Below, one piece after another: positions 18,345 to 26,901 of a stretch of 64,000 nucleotides of DNA. The translations under genes were made by a program, and so were the position numbers. Origin of the DNA: CAZICM01 sp964537685 (lineage in GTDB: Bacteria; Myxococcota_A; Polyangia; Polyangiales; Polyangiaceae); the NCBI GenBank assembly GCA_964537685.1, contig CAZICM010000037.1, positions 1 to 64,000 on the forward strand, written 5' to 3'. The first letter of the stretch is position 1. Each line of letters starts with the position of its first letter. The notes beneath the pieces were generated by a model. That model worked only from the letters and a program-made list of their open reading frames with translations. It was not told the origin of the DNA and searched no databases.

Positions 18345-18953
18345 CTAAGGCGGGCAAGGAGAGGGTGGGGCGGATGGGGGAGGGGCTGGAGGGAGGGGCG
18401 CACTTGAGGTAGATATAGCCAGGGGCGGTTTGGACGTGACCACTGGGGTCTCGGGAGCATCAGGGTCACGATTTGGGGCCGGCCGGGGAGCTTGAGGGTT
18501 TCTAGCGTGCTCATTGGGATCGCCACATCGCATGAGCCCATCAAGTTCGGGGTAAGCCATGCATCGATATTCCGGCGAGCCAGCCATACATTGGGCGTCC
18601 GAGGTGCATTGGCGGCATCGGCCTTGAAGGCAAATGTATCCCATGCACCCGTCGGACGGCGTTTCAAAAGCAGAAGGCCGCCTTTCTTCGCCCGGGCGAG
18701 GGGGAAGCCCCTCTGTTGTGCATTTGGTGCCATAATGCCAATAATCGTCGTTCGAAAAGTAAGCACATTTTTTGCGATCACAAAATCCTTCATCACAATC
18801 CGAATCCTGTTTGCACGGTTCGAAACGTGGAACGAGTTTTGTTTGTGAACATGGTGGCTTGGGATTGGGTTTGGCTTCGCCGCAGCCCATCAGCCAGCTT
18901 ATGCCTGCGGCGAGGGCGAAGATGAAAACGTGTGAAAAGTGTTGGATACGCAT
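18345..18953 (-). CDS. Cys-rich lipoprotein (duplicate copy B)
   Basis: About 202 residues from ATG 18953. Signal peptide and mature sequence parallel copy A: AAGISWLMGCGEAKPNPKPP, then CKQDSDCDEGFCDRKKC and GCMGYICLQGRCRQCTSDA. The C-terminal Pro/Ala-rich tail has diverged most. The gap to copy A is about 20 bases, so they are probably co-expressed. A third, more distant relative is encoded at 21407. Confidence 0.82.
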   Translation of the reverse strand: MRIQHFSHVFIFALAAGISWLMGCGEAKPNPKPPCSQTKLVPRFEPCKQDSDCDEGFCDRKKCAYFSNDDYWHYGTKCTTEGLPPRPGEERRPSAFETPSDGCMGYICLQGRCRQCTSDAQCMAGSPEYRCMAYPELDGLMRCGDPNEHARNPQAPRPAPNRDPDAPETPVVTSKPPLAISTSSAPLPPAPPPSAPPSPCPP

Positions 18954-18982
18954 GGGGGTCTTTCCGATGGAGTAGACTTGGG

Positions 18983-20350
18983 TCAGGGAACTTGGCATGT
19001 GGGCTCATCGCCGCCGGGGCCGCTGGCAAAGAAGGCCAAATCGTTTGGGGTTGAGCCTATGCCAAGTGCGCTTCGGCTATAGCATGCCGGAATATAGGGT
19101 CCTGCATCCTGGCTTATATTGGGATCGGTAGATATTTGGGTCAGCGTTGCCGCCGCGTCGGTTCCATAATAAGAGGGCGTCCGAAAATAGGCCGCATAGG
19201 GAAAAGCCTTTTCGGCATATTCACCGCTGCCCATATCGGTTTTGGTCCAAGGTGTTTTAGATAGCGCGCCAATCTCTCCATAATGATGCACTTCGCATCC
19301 CTTGATCGGGAGTAGATTCGGGGCAATTTTTGCAAAAAGGTCCGTTCTATAGTAACCGAGCCAATGACCATTGTGGCCAACCCACCATTTATTTTGCCAC
19401 AGCCTGATATGATAGAGAGACTCAAACTGAGTGCCTCCCACTGTTGACAGCGTAGAGGTGGCAAAGGCCGTTCCTGGAGCATAGAGCCGCCATCCCGGGG
19501 CACCGTTAAAACCGTCCGGTCCTCGGAACCCACCTACATTGATGTCCCATCCTCCTCGCTGACTGCCTGTGGCCAGTGGACCGGCCGTCAAAAACTCAAC
19601 CTGGAGCCTAAGCACCGAATCCGCTGGATGCGAAACCTCCCACTTGTCTTTTAGATTGATATTGTCCCGCGATGCCGCAATGCCGACAAATTGCCATACT
19701 TCGCCGTTGAGCAGGCACCCCACACCCATCTCCATCAGGCTCATGGTATTCGCTTCAATCGCTCCGCCGTATGCATTGATAAACGCGCTCGCCCCGGTGT
19801 TTTCAACCTTGCTTATAAAACCCGCGTATAACCTCTCCACCATCAGCGGCGCCCCCACCGCTTGCTTGGTCTCCAGCCATTCATCCAGCGATTTCGCTCC
19901 CCGAGGCTCCAAAATATATGCCGCGTAGTCGGGCCTTAACATCGGCATCGTATCATCCGGGCCCCGCAATTCGGGAAATACTTCCAGCTCCATCCTCTGA
20001 AGTTCCACGCCGTCGGGAAGCGGCCCTATTTCCGGCGGCGGCGGCGGCTCTTCCTGCGAGCCTTCCACACTCAACGGATCTACCCAATCGATAATATCGC
20101 CCTCATAGGTCTGCGTCGTGACAATGATCCTCCAGCCCGCCTCTCGATAGCGCTGGGCAAGGTAGGCATCGACTTCATCCTTGCGTGTCTGCTGTTCGGC
20201 GGAAAAGACGGGAAGGGGAACGCGCCACAGCTCCGGCTCGGGAAGGCGCTCGGCCACCGTGTTCTGAGGTGTGCATCCAAGCCAATACGCGCTGATGAAT
20301 AGGATTCCAAGCGATTTTCGCGCTCGGGCGGCGTTGAAAAAGGCATGCAT
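18983..20350 (-). CDS. Neprosin-domain lipoprotein (predicted glutamic peptidase)
   Basis: A 455-residue protein with lipobox FISAYWLGC (Cys26). Residues 260-400 match the neprosin catalytic domain: GGWDINVGGF near 266, NKWWVGHNGHWLGYYRTDLF at 321-340, VHHYGEIG with Glu359, then KTDMGSGEYAEKAFPYAAYF. These align with neprosin's NWWL...VGYWP.LF, WGGEV and TQMGSGHFPEEGFGKASYF. Neprosin enzymes are Pro-cleaving peptidases using two glutamates; Glu359 matches one of them, and I could not place the first with confidence, so activity is inferred. A Cys near the C-terminus could disulfide bond. A 22-bp repeat array lies directly in front of its start. Confidence 0.8.
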   Translation of the reverse strand: MHAFFNAARARKSLGILFISAYWLGCTPQNTVAERLPEPELWRVPLPVFSAEQQTRKDEVDAYLAQRYREAGWRIIVTTQTYEGDIIDWVDPLSVEGSQEEPPPPPEIGPLPDGVELQRMELEVFPELRGPDDTMPMLRPDYAAYILEPRGAKSLDEWLETKQAVGAPLMVERLYAGFISKVENTGASAFINAYGGAIEANTMSLMEMGVGCLLNGEVWQFVGIAASRDNINLKDKWEVSHPADSVLRLQVEFLTAGPLATGSQRGGWDINVGGFRGPDGFNGAPGWRLYAPGTAFATSTLSTVGGTQFESLYHIRLWQNKWWVGHNGHWLGYYRTDLFAKIAPNLLPIKGCEVHHYGEIGALSKTPWTKTDMGSGEYAEKAFPYAAYFRTPSYYGTDAAATLTQISTDPNISQDAGPYIPACYSRSALGIGSTPNDLAFFASGPGGDEPTCQVP

Positions 20351-20445
20351 GGGCGGGCTCCTGATTCAATGGAATAACTTCAAGGTGTTTATGTCAACAT
20401 CGGGCCGCAGCTTTGTCAATGTCTTTTGATTTTGCCGGAGATTTC

Positions 20446-20665
20446 GATGTCGGGGATCGAGCGGCTCGATGTCTGGGATCGAGCGGCTCGATGTCTGGGA
20501 TCGAGAGGTTCGATGTCCGGGATCGAAGGGTTCGATGTCCGGGATCGAAGGGTTCGATGTCGGGGATCGACAGGTTCGATGTCGGGGATCGACAGGTTCG
20601 ATGTCGGGGATCGACAGCTTCGATATCAGCGATAGGCGGGTTCGATATAGACCATCAACCGGGCT
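20446..20665. repeat. 22-bp palindromic tandem repeat array (about 10 units)
   Basis: Units begin with GAT at 20446, 20468, 20490, 20512, 20534, 20556, 20578, 20600, 20622 and 20644, exactly 22 bases apart. The consensus is GATGTC(G/C/T)GGGATCGA followed by seven variable bases ending in TTC or CTC; the last two units are degraded. Each unit holds TCGAT and ATCGA half-sites in inverted order, 12 and 10 bases apart alternately; early units contain the 15-base palindrome ATCGAGCGGCTCGAT (20456-20470). 22 bp is about two helical turns. The array fills most of the 314-base gap between the neprosin gene and its upstream neighbour. Being 22 long, it is open in all three forward frames by construction; I do not take that as coding. 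Confidence 0.92.
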
Positions 20666-21135
20666 TAGCCCCCGCTATTCTCATTCCCCCCATCTTCACC
20701 CTCGGACTCCTCGGGACGGGCATTGGCAAAATAATCAATCAGCGAAGGCACCAAATTCACAATCCCAGGATTAAACTTTTCTTGCCCCCGCACAAACGCC
20801 AGCACTTTCCTCAGATCCCGGTGGGCATCGTCATCGAGCAGGCGATTGGCCTGCTTGAGCACGGAAAGCGCGGCCTCCAGCTCGAAAACGACGGTATCAA
20901 TATCCTCGGCCGCTTGGCCCTTTTGGGCGAGTTTTGTTGCATCCACCCCTGGTACGGCAAATTGCGCCGCGTACTTGAGCATGGCTTCCGAGGTCTTTTG
21001 GCAGGTTAAGCCAATGCCTTTCCGGGGCTTTTCAAGCCGGGAGATTTGAGTGGGGGAGAGTTTCCCAGCTTGTTCTGGAATCGTAACGCTGGGGGGTAGT
21101 TCGACGGTGACACTGCCTTGTTTGAACTGGCTCAT
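20665..21135 (-). CDS. Unknown helical protein
   Basis: A 156-residue soluble protein with no signal peptide. The N-terminus is extended (SVTVELPPSVTIPEQAGKLS); the middle and C-terminal parts are helical (DTVVFELEAALSVLKQANRL, DLRKVLAFVRGQEK). The tail is acidic and Gly/Asn-rich. I do not recognise the family. Its stop codon abuts the 22-bp repeat array, and it is the nearest upstream gene on the neprosin strand. The 271 bases between its start and the 21407 gene show nothing recognisable. Confidence 0.65.
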   Translation of the reverse strand: MSQFKQGSVTVELPPSVTIPEQAGKLSPTQISRLEKPRKGIGLTCQKTSEAMLKYAAQFAVPGVDATKLAQKGQAAEDIDTVVFELEAALSVLKQANRLLDDDAHRDLRKVLAFVRGQEKFNPGIVNLVPSLIDYFANARPEESEGEDGGNENSGG

Positions 21136-21406
21136 GTTGGCTCCTTGACTACGTTTGGGTGATCAAACGGCGTTTGCGCCGATGGCCTAGAAAAACATGG
21201 GGAAGGGGTAGGGTCAAGGGCAAAAAGCGAGGGGGATGATTTTTCTTTCAAGGGTTTGCCCGGGATGAATGCGGAAATTATTTTTAAGAAAAGTGTGAAA
21301 GCTGTGATCAAAAATCGTTTTGCCGGCCATTTAGCAAGATGGGGAAGCGCGCATCGAACAAGGCGAAGATGGGTAGGAGCGCGGCGAGCCTGAAAGGGAG
21401 ATCCAG

Positions 21407-21799
21407 ATGGCAATGCGTTATGTTGTGGGTTTGGGGCTTGTGCTGGCGATGGGATGCTCGTTCAATGATCTCAATCCACGTCCTTGGTCTCGAAATGTTC
21501 CAAACCGTTCCTGCATGAAGGATGCGCAATGCGGGGATGGATTCTGCGATCGCGGGCGCTGCGCGGCTATTTGGACGGGGAGGGCATATTATGGGCAGCG
21601 ATGCGGATTAAATCACGGATGCAGCATTTCCTATCTTTGTCTTGAGGGCAGATGTAGGTCTTGCGCGTCCGATGCGGAGTGCCAGAATATTGAAGGAGTT
21701 TCCGATCCCCAGTGCGTTCCAGACACGTCAATTGCCGGCGCTCATGAGTGTCAGGGGGTCGCTCCAGGTGGTGGTTTCGAGAGTGTCGTTCCACGTTAG
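21407..21799 (+). CDS. Small Cys-rich lipoprotein
   Basis: A 130-residue product with ribosome binding site GGGAGAT upstream. The signal peptide is short (VVGLGLVLAMGCSF, Cys near residue 17). The mature part repeats the pattern of the 17.7-19.0 kb pair: CMKDAQCGDGFCDRGRC, then GCSISYLCLEGRCRSCASDA. It looks like a divergent third member of that family, inverted relative to the pair. Function unknown; surface exposure is inferred from lipidation and disulfide-type Cys. Confidence 0.75.
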   Translation: MAMRYVVGLGLVLAMGCSFNDLNPRPWSRNVPNRSCMKDAQCGDGFCDRGRCAAIWTGRAYYGQRCGLNHGCSISYLCLEGRCRSCASDAECQNIEGVSDPQCVPDTSIAGAHECQGVAPGGGFESVVPR

Positions 21800-21850
21800 C
21801 CTCCGCCAGGTCCGGCGCTCTCTCGGCCCTAAGTCCATTTGGCCCGGGCT

Positions 21851-23083
21851 CTAGTCTTTCCACCCCCGCTCCTGCATGCGCGCGGGCATTAGCCCTCTCG
21901 CCAAAGACCCAGGTACCCGCATCAGCCGCTGTATCCGGTTTCGTATGTCCGGCCTCGCCGCAGCTTCTGTACCCCGGGCTCCAATACTTGCTGGCGTTCC
22001 CCCCATCTCCGCTAAACAGCTTTGGATCATCGATGCAAATGGATCGGCCCCAGGAACCGCCCTCGGAGCTTCTCGTTTTACGCCCTTTGTCAGCGAAATC
22101 GGCGCTCCCGCTCCCTCCAGCGCTATCGCTGCGTAGGGTACCGTGTGCTGATAAGCCAGCTCCCATATATAGTCAAATCCTGGTACCACGTCGCCATCCC
22201 GCCTTTCCCCCTCCCCAGCCAAATGCGCGTAGTTTCCCCGGCCCGCCGCCGCAATGGCCAGCTCTTCAAGTCCCCGAAGTACAAAATTCGGCGCCAATAC
22301 TGGTTCGTAAATCCGGTGTATGCCTTTAAGCTGATCCAATGCCCACGCATGAGGCACGACATCGTAGTAATTCCAAATGCGCCGCGTCCGCTGTCCAAGC
22401 TTTTGGTTGTAGCGATCCGCAAAGACTTTGTTTCCAGGTGTAGGCCCTGCCAGCGAAATGACGTCGATCGAGGTTTTTTCTTCGGAATCCCATGCGGATC
22501 TCGTCGCCGTGCCCTTCCGGCTCTCGTCCAGCCATAAGGCATATGCGGGGGCCAGCGCTCCTCCAAGACTATGCCCCACCACCGATAACGATACATCCCC
22601 TTGTGCTTGTTGTACTTCCCGGGTGAGCCACTCTCGAAGCGTCATTCCCCCGCCAGGTAGGCCCGCCTCGGGTTTAAGCGCCTTGATGACTTCTAGTCCA
22701 AGCTTGGTCCCCAAGGATATCTTGGCGCCATCCGGTGTCCGGCGATTCCAATCGACCTGGTGAAATACAATAAAATCTTCCAAAACCCAATTGGTGAGCG
22801 ATATGGGATTGGTTCCCCGGATCACCAGCGTATATCGGTGCTTTTCGCTTCGGTGCTTGACCAAAAAGCTCATGTTTTCGTCGAAGATGGTCAGGGGAAA
22901 GCGCTGTGTCGCAGGGCCCCATACCAATTCCCACTGCTTCTGTAATGGAGTCAGCGCGTCTAGGGTCCAGCGAAGGGATTCCCCTATGGATTGATCCTCT
23001 CCACCAAAGACTTCGGTTGTGCTGATCCCAACATAGGAGCAGAAGGCAAGCGCGCTCATTTGAGCTAGGGTCTGTTCTTGCAT
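21851..23083 (-). CDS. Class 3 lipase-like alpha/beta hydrolase
   Basis: A 410-residue protein with the fungal-type (class 3) lipase core: the nucleophile elbow VVGHSLGGALA in the middle, preceded by HRYTLVIRGTNPISLTNW (oxyanion strand) and followed by VISLAGPTPGNKVFADRYNQ and a DVVPHAW segment that should hold the catalytic Asp. No signal peptide is present, so it is cytoplasmic or exported otherwise. Class 3 lipases hydrolyse acylglycerol or related esters. The ATG overlaps the stop of the upstream gene (TAATG), indicating co-translation with that unknown protein. Confidence 0.85.
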   Translation of the reverse strand: MQEQTLAQMSALAFCSYVGISTTEVFGGEDQSIGESLRWTLDALTPLQKQWELVWGPATQRFPLTIFDENMSFLVKHRSEKHRYTLVIRGTNPISLTNWVLEDFIVFHQVDWNRRTPDGAKISLGTKLGLEVIKALKPEAGLPGGGMTLREWLTREVQQAQGDVSLSVVGHSLGGALAPAYALWLDESRKGTATRSAWDSEEKTSIDVISLAGPTPGNKVFADRYNQKLGQRTRRIWNYYDVVPHAWALDQLKGIHRIYEPVLAPNFVLRGLEELAIAAAGRGNYAHLAGEGERRDGDVVPGFDYIWELAYQHTVPYAAIALEGAGAPISLTKGVKREAPRAVPGADPFASMIQSCLAEMGGTPASIGARGTEAAARPDIRNRIQRLMRVPGSLARGLMPARMQERGWKD

Positions 23084-24090
23084 TATCTTTCCCTCGACAA
23101 AAGCCGCCTCAGCAATTCCAGCGGATTAAAGCCGAGCACCCGTGTGACTTCAGGCTCTCCCCCAAACCGGTCCATCAGCACTTGGGCCGTGGGTACCGCG
23201 ATGCCAAGCGGATCAAGCCGGTCAACCATGCGCTTGAATATCGACATCGCCGCCCTTCCCGCGTCAATGCCCAGCGGTATCGCTACCGTTCCAGGGACGG
23301 GGGTGAGGATTACATCGCGTACAGCAACCGCCCGGGCCCATGCCCCAGGTGTCGAGTCCGAGATCAGGCGCTTGAGGGTGTCCACATCCGAAAAACATCC
23401 CAAGGCAATGGGTCCAAGCCGGTCTTGGGCCGCATGGAGCAAATGCCGGTAGTCTCTTCGCCAGTCGCCTGAAAGCAGTCCCATGTCCACCCGAAGTTCA
23501 TCCGGGCCCAAAATTGTGTCGATTCCTTCTCCTCCCCGCCGAAGGCATATCGATGTCCATAATTCTCCTTCGTCGAAGAGACCCAGGACCAGCGAGCGGC
23601 CCATGGGGCATATTGAATCCAAGGTGGCTCGAACCATGGAAGCGGTGGGGACCATCAAGCCGGCGAGACGCCTGGGCCAGAAGGAGATTCGCCCGGCGAG
23701 CATTTCATCCCGGAAGAGTTCAAGCAAAAGAAGGGTCTGAACCGTGAGATCGTCGCCTCTCCGGCAGCGCTGACCAAAGCGATCCATGATGGTATCCAAG
23801 GCGCCCGATTCAAGGATAGCGGCCCAGCTTGCATCATGGCGGCCGGCGAGGGTTTCGGCCGGCATGGGAAAATCTTTGGCGATATCGGATAGGCGAAGCC
23901 TTCCGGCTTGGGTATGCAAGAGCTTGCGCAGGCTGCCATTGGAATGAACGGCGACGATTCCGCCCTTGGGCCGCACCGGATCGCGTTCGGCTCCGTCTTG
24001 GGTGCGCGGCTTGAACAGCGATAAAAAGCGAATCCAATCCGTCGCGGTGAAGCCTTCAAAGCGGACGTTGTGGGATAGCACGGCGCGCAC
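23083..24090 (-). CDS. Unknown protein coupled to the lipase gene
   Basis: A 335-residue soluble protein that I do not recognise. It is mostly helical in the middle (DLTVQTLLLLELFRDEMLAG) and has a basic N-terminal third containing a KGGIVAVHSNGSLRKLL segment reminiscent of a small winged-helix or effector-domain strand pair. No catalytic motif is seen. Its stop overlaps the lipase ATG, and the upstream membrane-protein gene ends 20 bases before its start, so the three probably form one operon. A chaperone or regulator of the lipase is possible but only inferred from position. Confidence 0.7.
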   Translation of the reverse strand: MRAVLSHNVRFEGFTATDWIRFLSLFKPRTQDGAERDPVRPKGGIVAVHSNGSLRKLLHTQAGRLRLSDIAKDFPMPAETLAGRHDASWAAILESGALDTIMDRFGQRCRRGDDLTVQTLLLLELFRDEMLAGRISFWPRRLAGLMVPTASMVRATLDSICPMGRSLVLGLFDEGELWTSICLRRGGEGIDTILGPDELRVDMGLLSGDWRRDYRHLLHAAQDRLGPIALGCFSDVDTLKRLISDSTPGAWARAVAVRDVILTPVPGTVAIPLGIDAGRAAMSIFKRMVDRLDPLGIAVPTAQVLMDRFGGEPEVTRVLGFNPLELLRRLLSRER

Positions 24091-24110
24091 GCTAGCAGTG
24101 TTCTGGCTGT

Positions 24111-25703
24111 TTATGGAGAAGATCTTTCAACGGCGTAGAGCCGGAACATTCCGCCTTCGCGGAGGAGGCGCAGGTGGATACCATCTTCGGTGGATTTTTT
24201 GGGGAATGGATCGCCGGCCAAGCCTTGAACGAGGATATAGTCATAATATTTTGCGTGTTTTGCGATGGAGAAATCGGTCTGGCCCCGCTGGGTGGGGCGG
24301 GGAAGGCGGTTTTCTTGTTTGTAGAGCAGGGGATTGCTGGGATGATCCCATAGATAGGGGCTATAGGATGATGTTAATGGTGCGACATAGGCATGAAAGA
24401 GGCCGAAGGCGGGGAAGATTTTGATGGATGGGTCGTTGCCTTCATAGGGGAGGGGCAGCACTTTGGAATGGGGCGGAATAGGGGCGATAACCGATAAAAA
24501 AGGCGCGGCGCGCGATCCAAAGGAAGCGAATTGGCGGGTAATGGCTCTATCGAGATAGAAGGCGGCGATAATACCCGGGATAAGCAATGCAAAGCGTTTT
24601 CCGTCGAGGCGCGGCTTGGGGAGGAGGAGCAGGCCGAGCAGGATATAGGTGGCATAGCGTGGATAGGTATGCCAGTGTTCGACGGGCGAGCGCACGGCCA
24701 TGGGAAGGGATAGATAGAGCACAAGGGGCGCGCATAGGACGGCGATGGCTTTTTTGAAGGCGGTTTTATCGTTGGGGCTTTGGGGTCCGCGTTTTGCCGA
24801 TGCCAGAAGCACAGGCCCGATGAGCAGAACGAGAAAGGCAATCGCCGTTGTTTTTTCGCCGGGAATATTGTCAAGCGTGTATTGGAATAGCTTTGACGCT
24901 TTGATATCGAGGGTATGCCATTCATAGGAGGAGGCGCGGCTGATGTTTTTTGTGGATAGCTTGGAGGCCAGCGCTCCGGCCATCCATCCCACCAAAGTAA
25001 TGCAGGCGCCTGATGTGGATAGCCCATGAATCAATAGCCGGCGTATAAACGGCCGTTCGGTAAACGATAAGAAGATAGCGCTGACGCCGAGCAGGCCGAT
25101 GGCGTGGATATGCGAAAAGCCAACGAGCAGCGATAGAGGAAAGACGCGCAGCATCGCCTGTTTCAGCGTTTGGACGCGGATGAGTTCAGCAATGCATAAA
25201 AGCGCGAAGATCATCCCCATCTGAAAGGTAAGCCAGCCCCAATAGAGGTTATGATCCCACGTAAGCAAAAAGGCCCATAAGCCCAGGCGGGGATTGCGTC
25301 CCAGGACCGAAAGCAGGCGCATCACCGCAAGCGGTAGGCCAATCAGCAAAAGGGCCACGACGATTTTCGTGGCGATGAGGGGGCCCGCCATCCGGTTGAG
25401 CACCGTAAACAATAGATATGTCGTCCAATACGGAACAAATGGTGAATTAATCTTAAAATGCTGGGCCATGAGGGGATCGCCAAAGGCCGTGGGCCACAAA
25501 AGAGCGGCGTTCGCGGCGTTGTAGGGCATGTCCTTCATGGGCAGGAAAGGCGTGACGAAGAGAGGAATACAGGCGCAGATCCACAGAAACAGGGTGGCCG
25601 CTGTAAGCAGGGGGTCTTGGCGGAGAATGCGGGGGATCTGCATCGGAGAGCCGTAAAGGGCGCAAGACAACGGGGGACGGCGGCCTTTCGGGGTAGCACT
25701 CAT
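24111..25703 (-). CDS. Polytopic membrane protein, GT-C glycosyltransferase-like
   Basis: About 530 residues with roughly ten hydrophobic segments, e.g. LLTAATLFLWICACIPLFV, ATKIVVALLLIGLPLAVM, GMIFALLCIAELI and ATYILLGLLLL, then a soluble C-terminal domain of about 130 residues. The pattern, with short charged loops after the first membrane helix, resembles GT-C fold lipid-linked-sugar transferases, but the conserved acidic loop pair is not obvious. Start choice is uncertain: TTG 25727, ATG 25703 or ATG 25643; all give the same membrane domain. It heads the lipase operon. Confidence 0.75.
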   Translation of the reverse strand: MSATPKGRRPPLSCALYGSPMQIPRILRQDPLLTAATLFLWICACIPLFVTPFLPMKDMPYNAANAALLWPTAFGDPLMAQHFKINSPFVPYWTTYLLFTVLNRMAGPLIATKIVVALLLIGLPLAVMRLLSVLGRNPRLGLWAFLLTWDHNLYWGWLTFQMGMIFALLCIAELIRVQTLKQAMLRVFPLSLLVGFSHIHAIGLLGVSAIFLSFTERPFIRRLLIHGLSTSGACITLVGWMAGALASKLSTKNISRASSYEWHTLDIKASKLFQYTLDNIPGEKTTAIAFLVLLIGPVLLASAKRGPQSPNDKTAFKKAIAVLCAPLVLYLSLPMAVRSPVEHWHTYPRYATYILLGLLLLPKPRLDGKRFALLIPGIIAAFYLDRAITRQFASFGSRAAPFLSVIAPIPPHSKVLPLPYEGNDPSIKIFPAFGLFHAYVAPLTSSYSPYLWDHPSNPLLYKQENRLPRPTQRGQTDFSIAKHAKYYDYILVQGLAGDPFPKKSTEDGIHLRLLREGGMFRLYAVERSSP

Positions 25704-25816
25704 ATCGGGAGCATCAGTGTTTGGCAATGCCCGAGAGCGCCTGGGATGGGCGCGATGAAAGGCCGTAGGTGCGCACTATACGCGCTCCGCGGAGCACGCT
25801 ATGCTCGCGCCCTCTC

Positions 25817-26899
25817 ATGCCTGTCCACGCTAAAGCTTCGCGGCCATTTCTTTCTGTTTGCGCGATGGCCTTGGGATTGTCCGGAATCGGCGCAAGCTGC
25901 GGTCAAGACGCGCTGAGCATCATGCCGGGCGTTGTCAATAGCCCTCAAAATCTATCGCTTAGGCGAGCCATTCTTTCTTTTGCGACGAATCAAATTTGCT
26001 CGGAAATGCTAAGGCGTTCGGTGCCTTTAAAGCTTCGCCCGGACGATCCGATAGGCGGGCGTTTTTATGGAACAAGCTGTTTTGCCCAGGAAATTGGCGA
26101 AGGGCAGAGCCTGTTCATTCAGTTTTCCGGGTATGGCTATGCATGGACGAATTTAACGCAGCGCCTGGGTTTTGATGCGAGCGGCGCGATTGAGTACGAA
26201 GAAGATTTTTTGATGGACGGAGGGACGATGTATGTCTACTTCCGGCAGAAGGCGACGAGCGCGGTCAGCTTTAAATATCGGTTAATCGAGCGTCCAGAGG
26301 CGGCGGCGCTCGGGGCGACGGCGGTGAATGGCTCGACCGATTCGCTGGCCAATGCAGTTGGAACGCAGATTCTAAAAACCGAAGTCGCCAAGGGTTTTAC
26401 GGTGATCCGCGATGAAGATGGAGCCGTAAGCTTTGGTTTAGGTGTTGTGGCGAAGGGCGAAAAGCCTGCGGCGCCCTATAAAATATCGCAGAATGGCAGG
26501 CTTGTGCTGGCCAATGACCGGACCGAGGTACACACGGGACAGCGCGATTATATCGGGCCTCTCGATGTCGATGGCAAAGGCAAGGCGCTGTATATCACCG
26601 CGGCTGTCGATGGCGCGGCGGCGGCCGATTTGCTGCTGGTCAATAAAATATCGGGCGATACCTGGCTGGGCCAGTACACGACCCAGGCCGCTCTAACGCC
26701 GCTTCCCGACTATGCGCCGCTCGACGATACAGCGACCCAGGGACTGATGTTTAGGCGCACAATCGCCTTGCCCAAGGGGCAATATTATTTGGTTGTGGAC
26801 AATTCAAGTGCGGCGGGTAAGAGCAGCCCGCCCAGCAATCCGAACGACGATAGGGCCGTGCTCGTGAATTTCGCGATTGAGCTTGGAGACGCTCCTTAG
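25817..26899 (+). CDS. Lipoprotein with repeated beta-sandwich segments
   Basis: About 360 residues from ATG 25817. The signal peptide ends LSGIGASCGQ with the lipid Cys near residue 28. The mature protein is beta-rich; FYGTSCFAQEIGEGQSLFIQ and the final segment with QYYLVVDNSSAAGKSSP look like pre-peptidase C-terminal style or carbohydrate-binding-style sandwiches. I do not recognise a named family. It ends two bases before the start of the second kinase gene, so it may be a surface partner of that kinase (inferred from spacing only). Confidence 0.72.
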   Translation: MPVHAKASRPFLSVCAMALGLSGIGASCGQDALSIMPGVVNSPQNLSLRRAILSFATNQICSEMLRRSVPLKLRPDDPIGGRFYGTSCFAQEIGEGQSLFIQFSGYGYAWTNLTQRLGFDASGAIEYEEDFLMDGGTMYVYFRQKATSAVSFKYRLIERPEAAALGATAVNGSTDSLANAVGTQILKTEVAKGFTVIRDEDGAVSFGLGVVAKGEKPAAPYKISQNGRLVLANDRTEVHTGQRDYIGPLDVDGKGKALYITAAVDGAAAADLLLVNKISGDTWLGQYTTQAALTPLPDYAPLDDTATQGLMFRRTIALPKGQYYLVVDNSSAAGKSSPPSNPNDDRAVLVNFAIELGDAP

Positions 26900-26901
26900 C
26901 C

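Noticed and set aside
20446..20665. CRISPR array
   Set aside because: The units are contiguous with no unique spacers, no cas gene is present, and the units are imperfect.
20413..21009. Long open frame through the 22-bp array
   Set aside because: A 22-base unit without stops is open in every forward frame by construction, and the frame continues antisense to the 20665 gene; it has no ribosome binding site.
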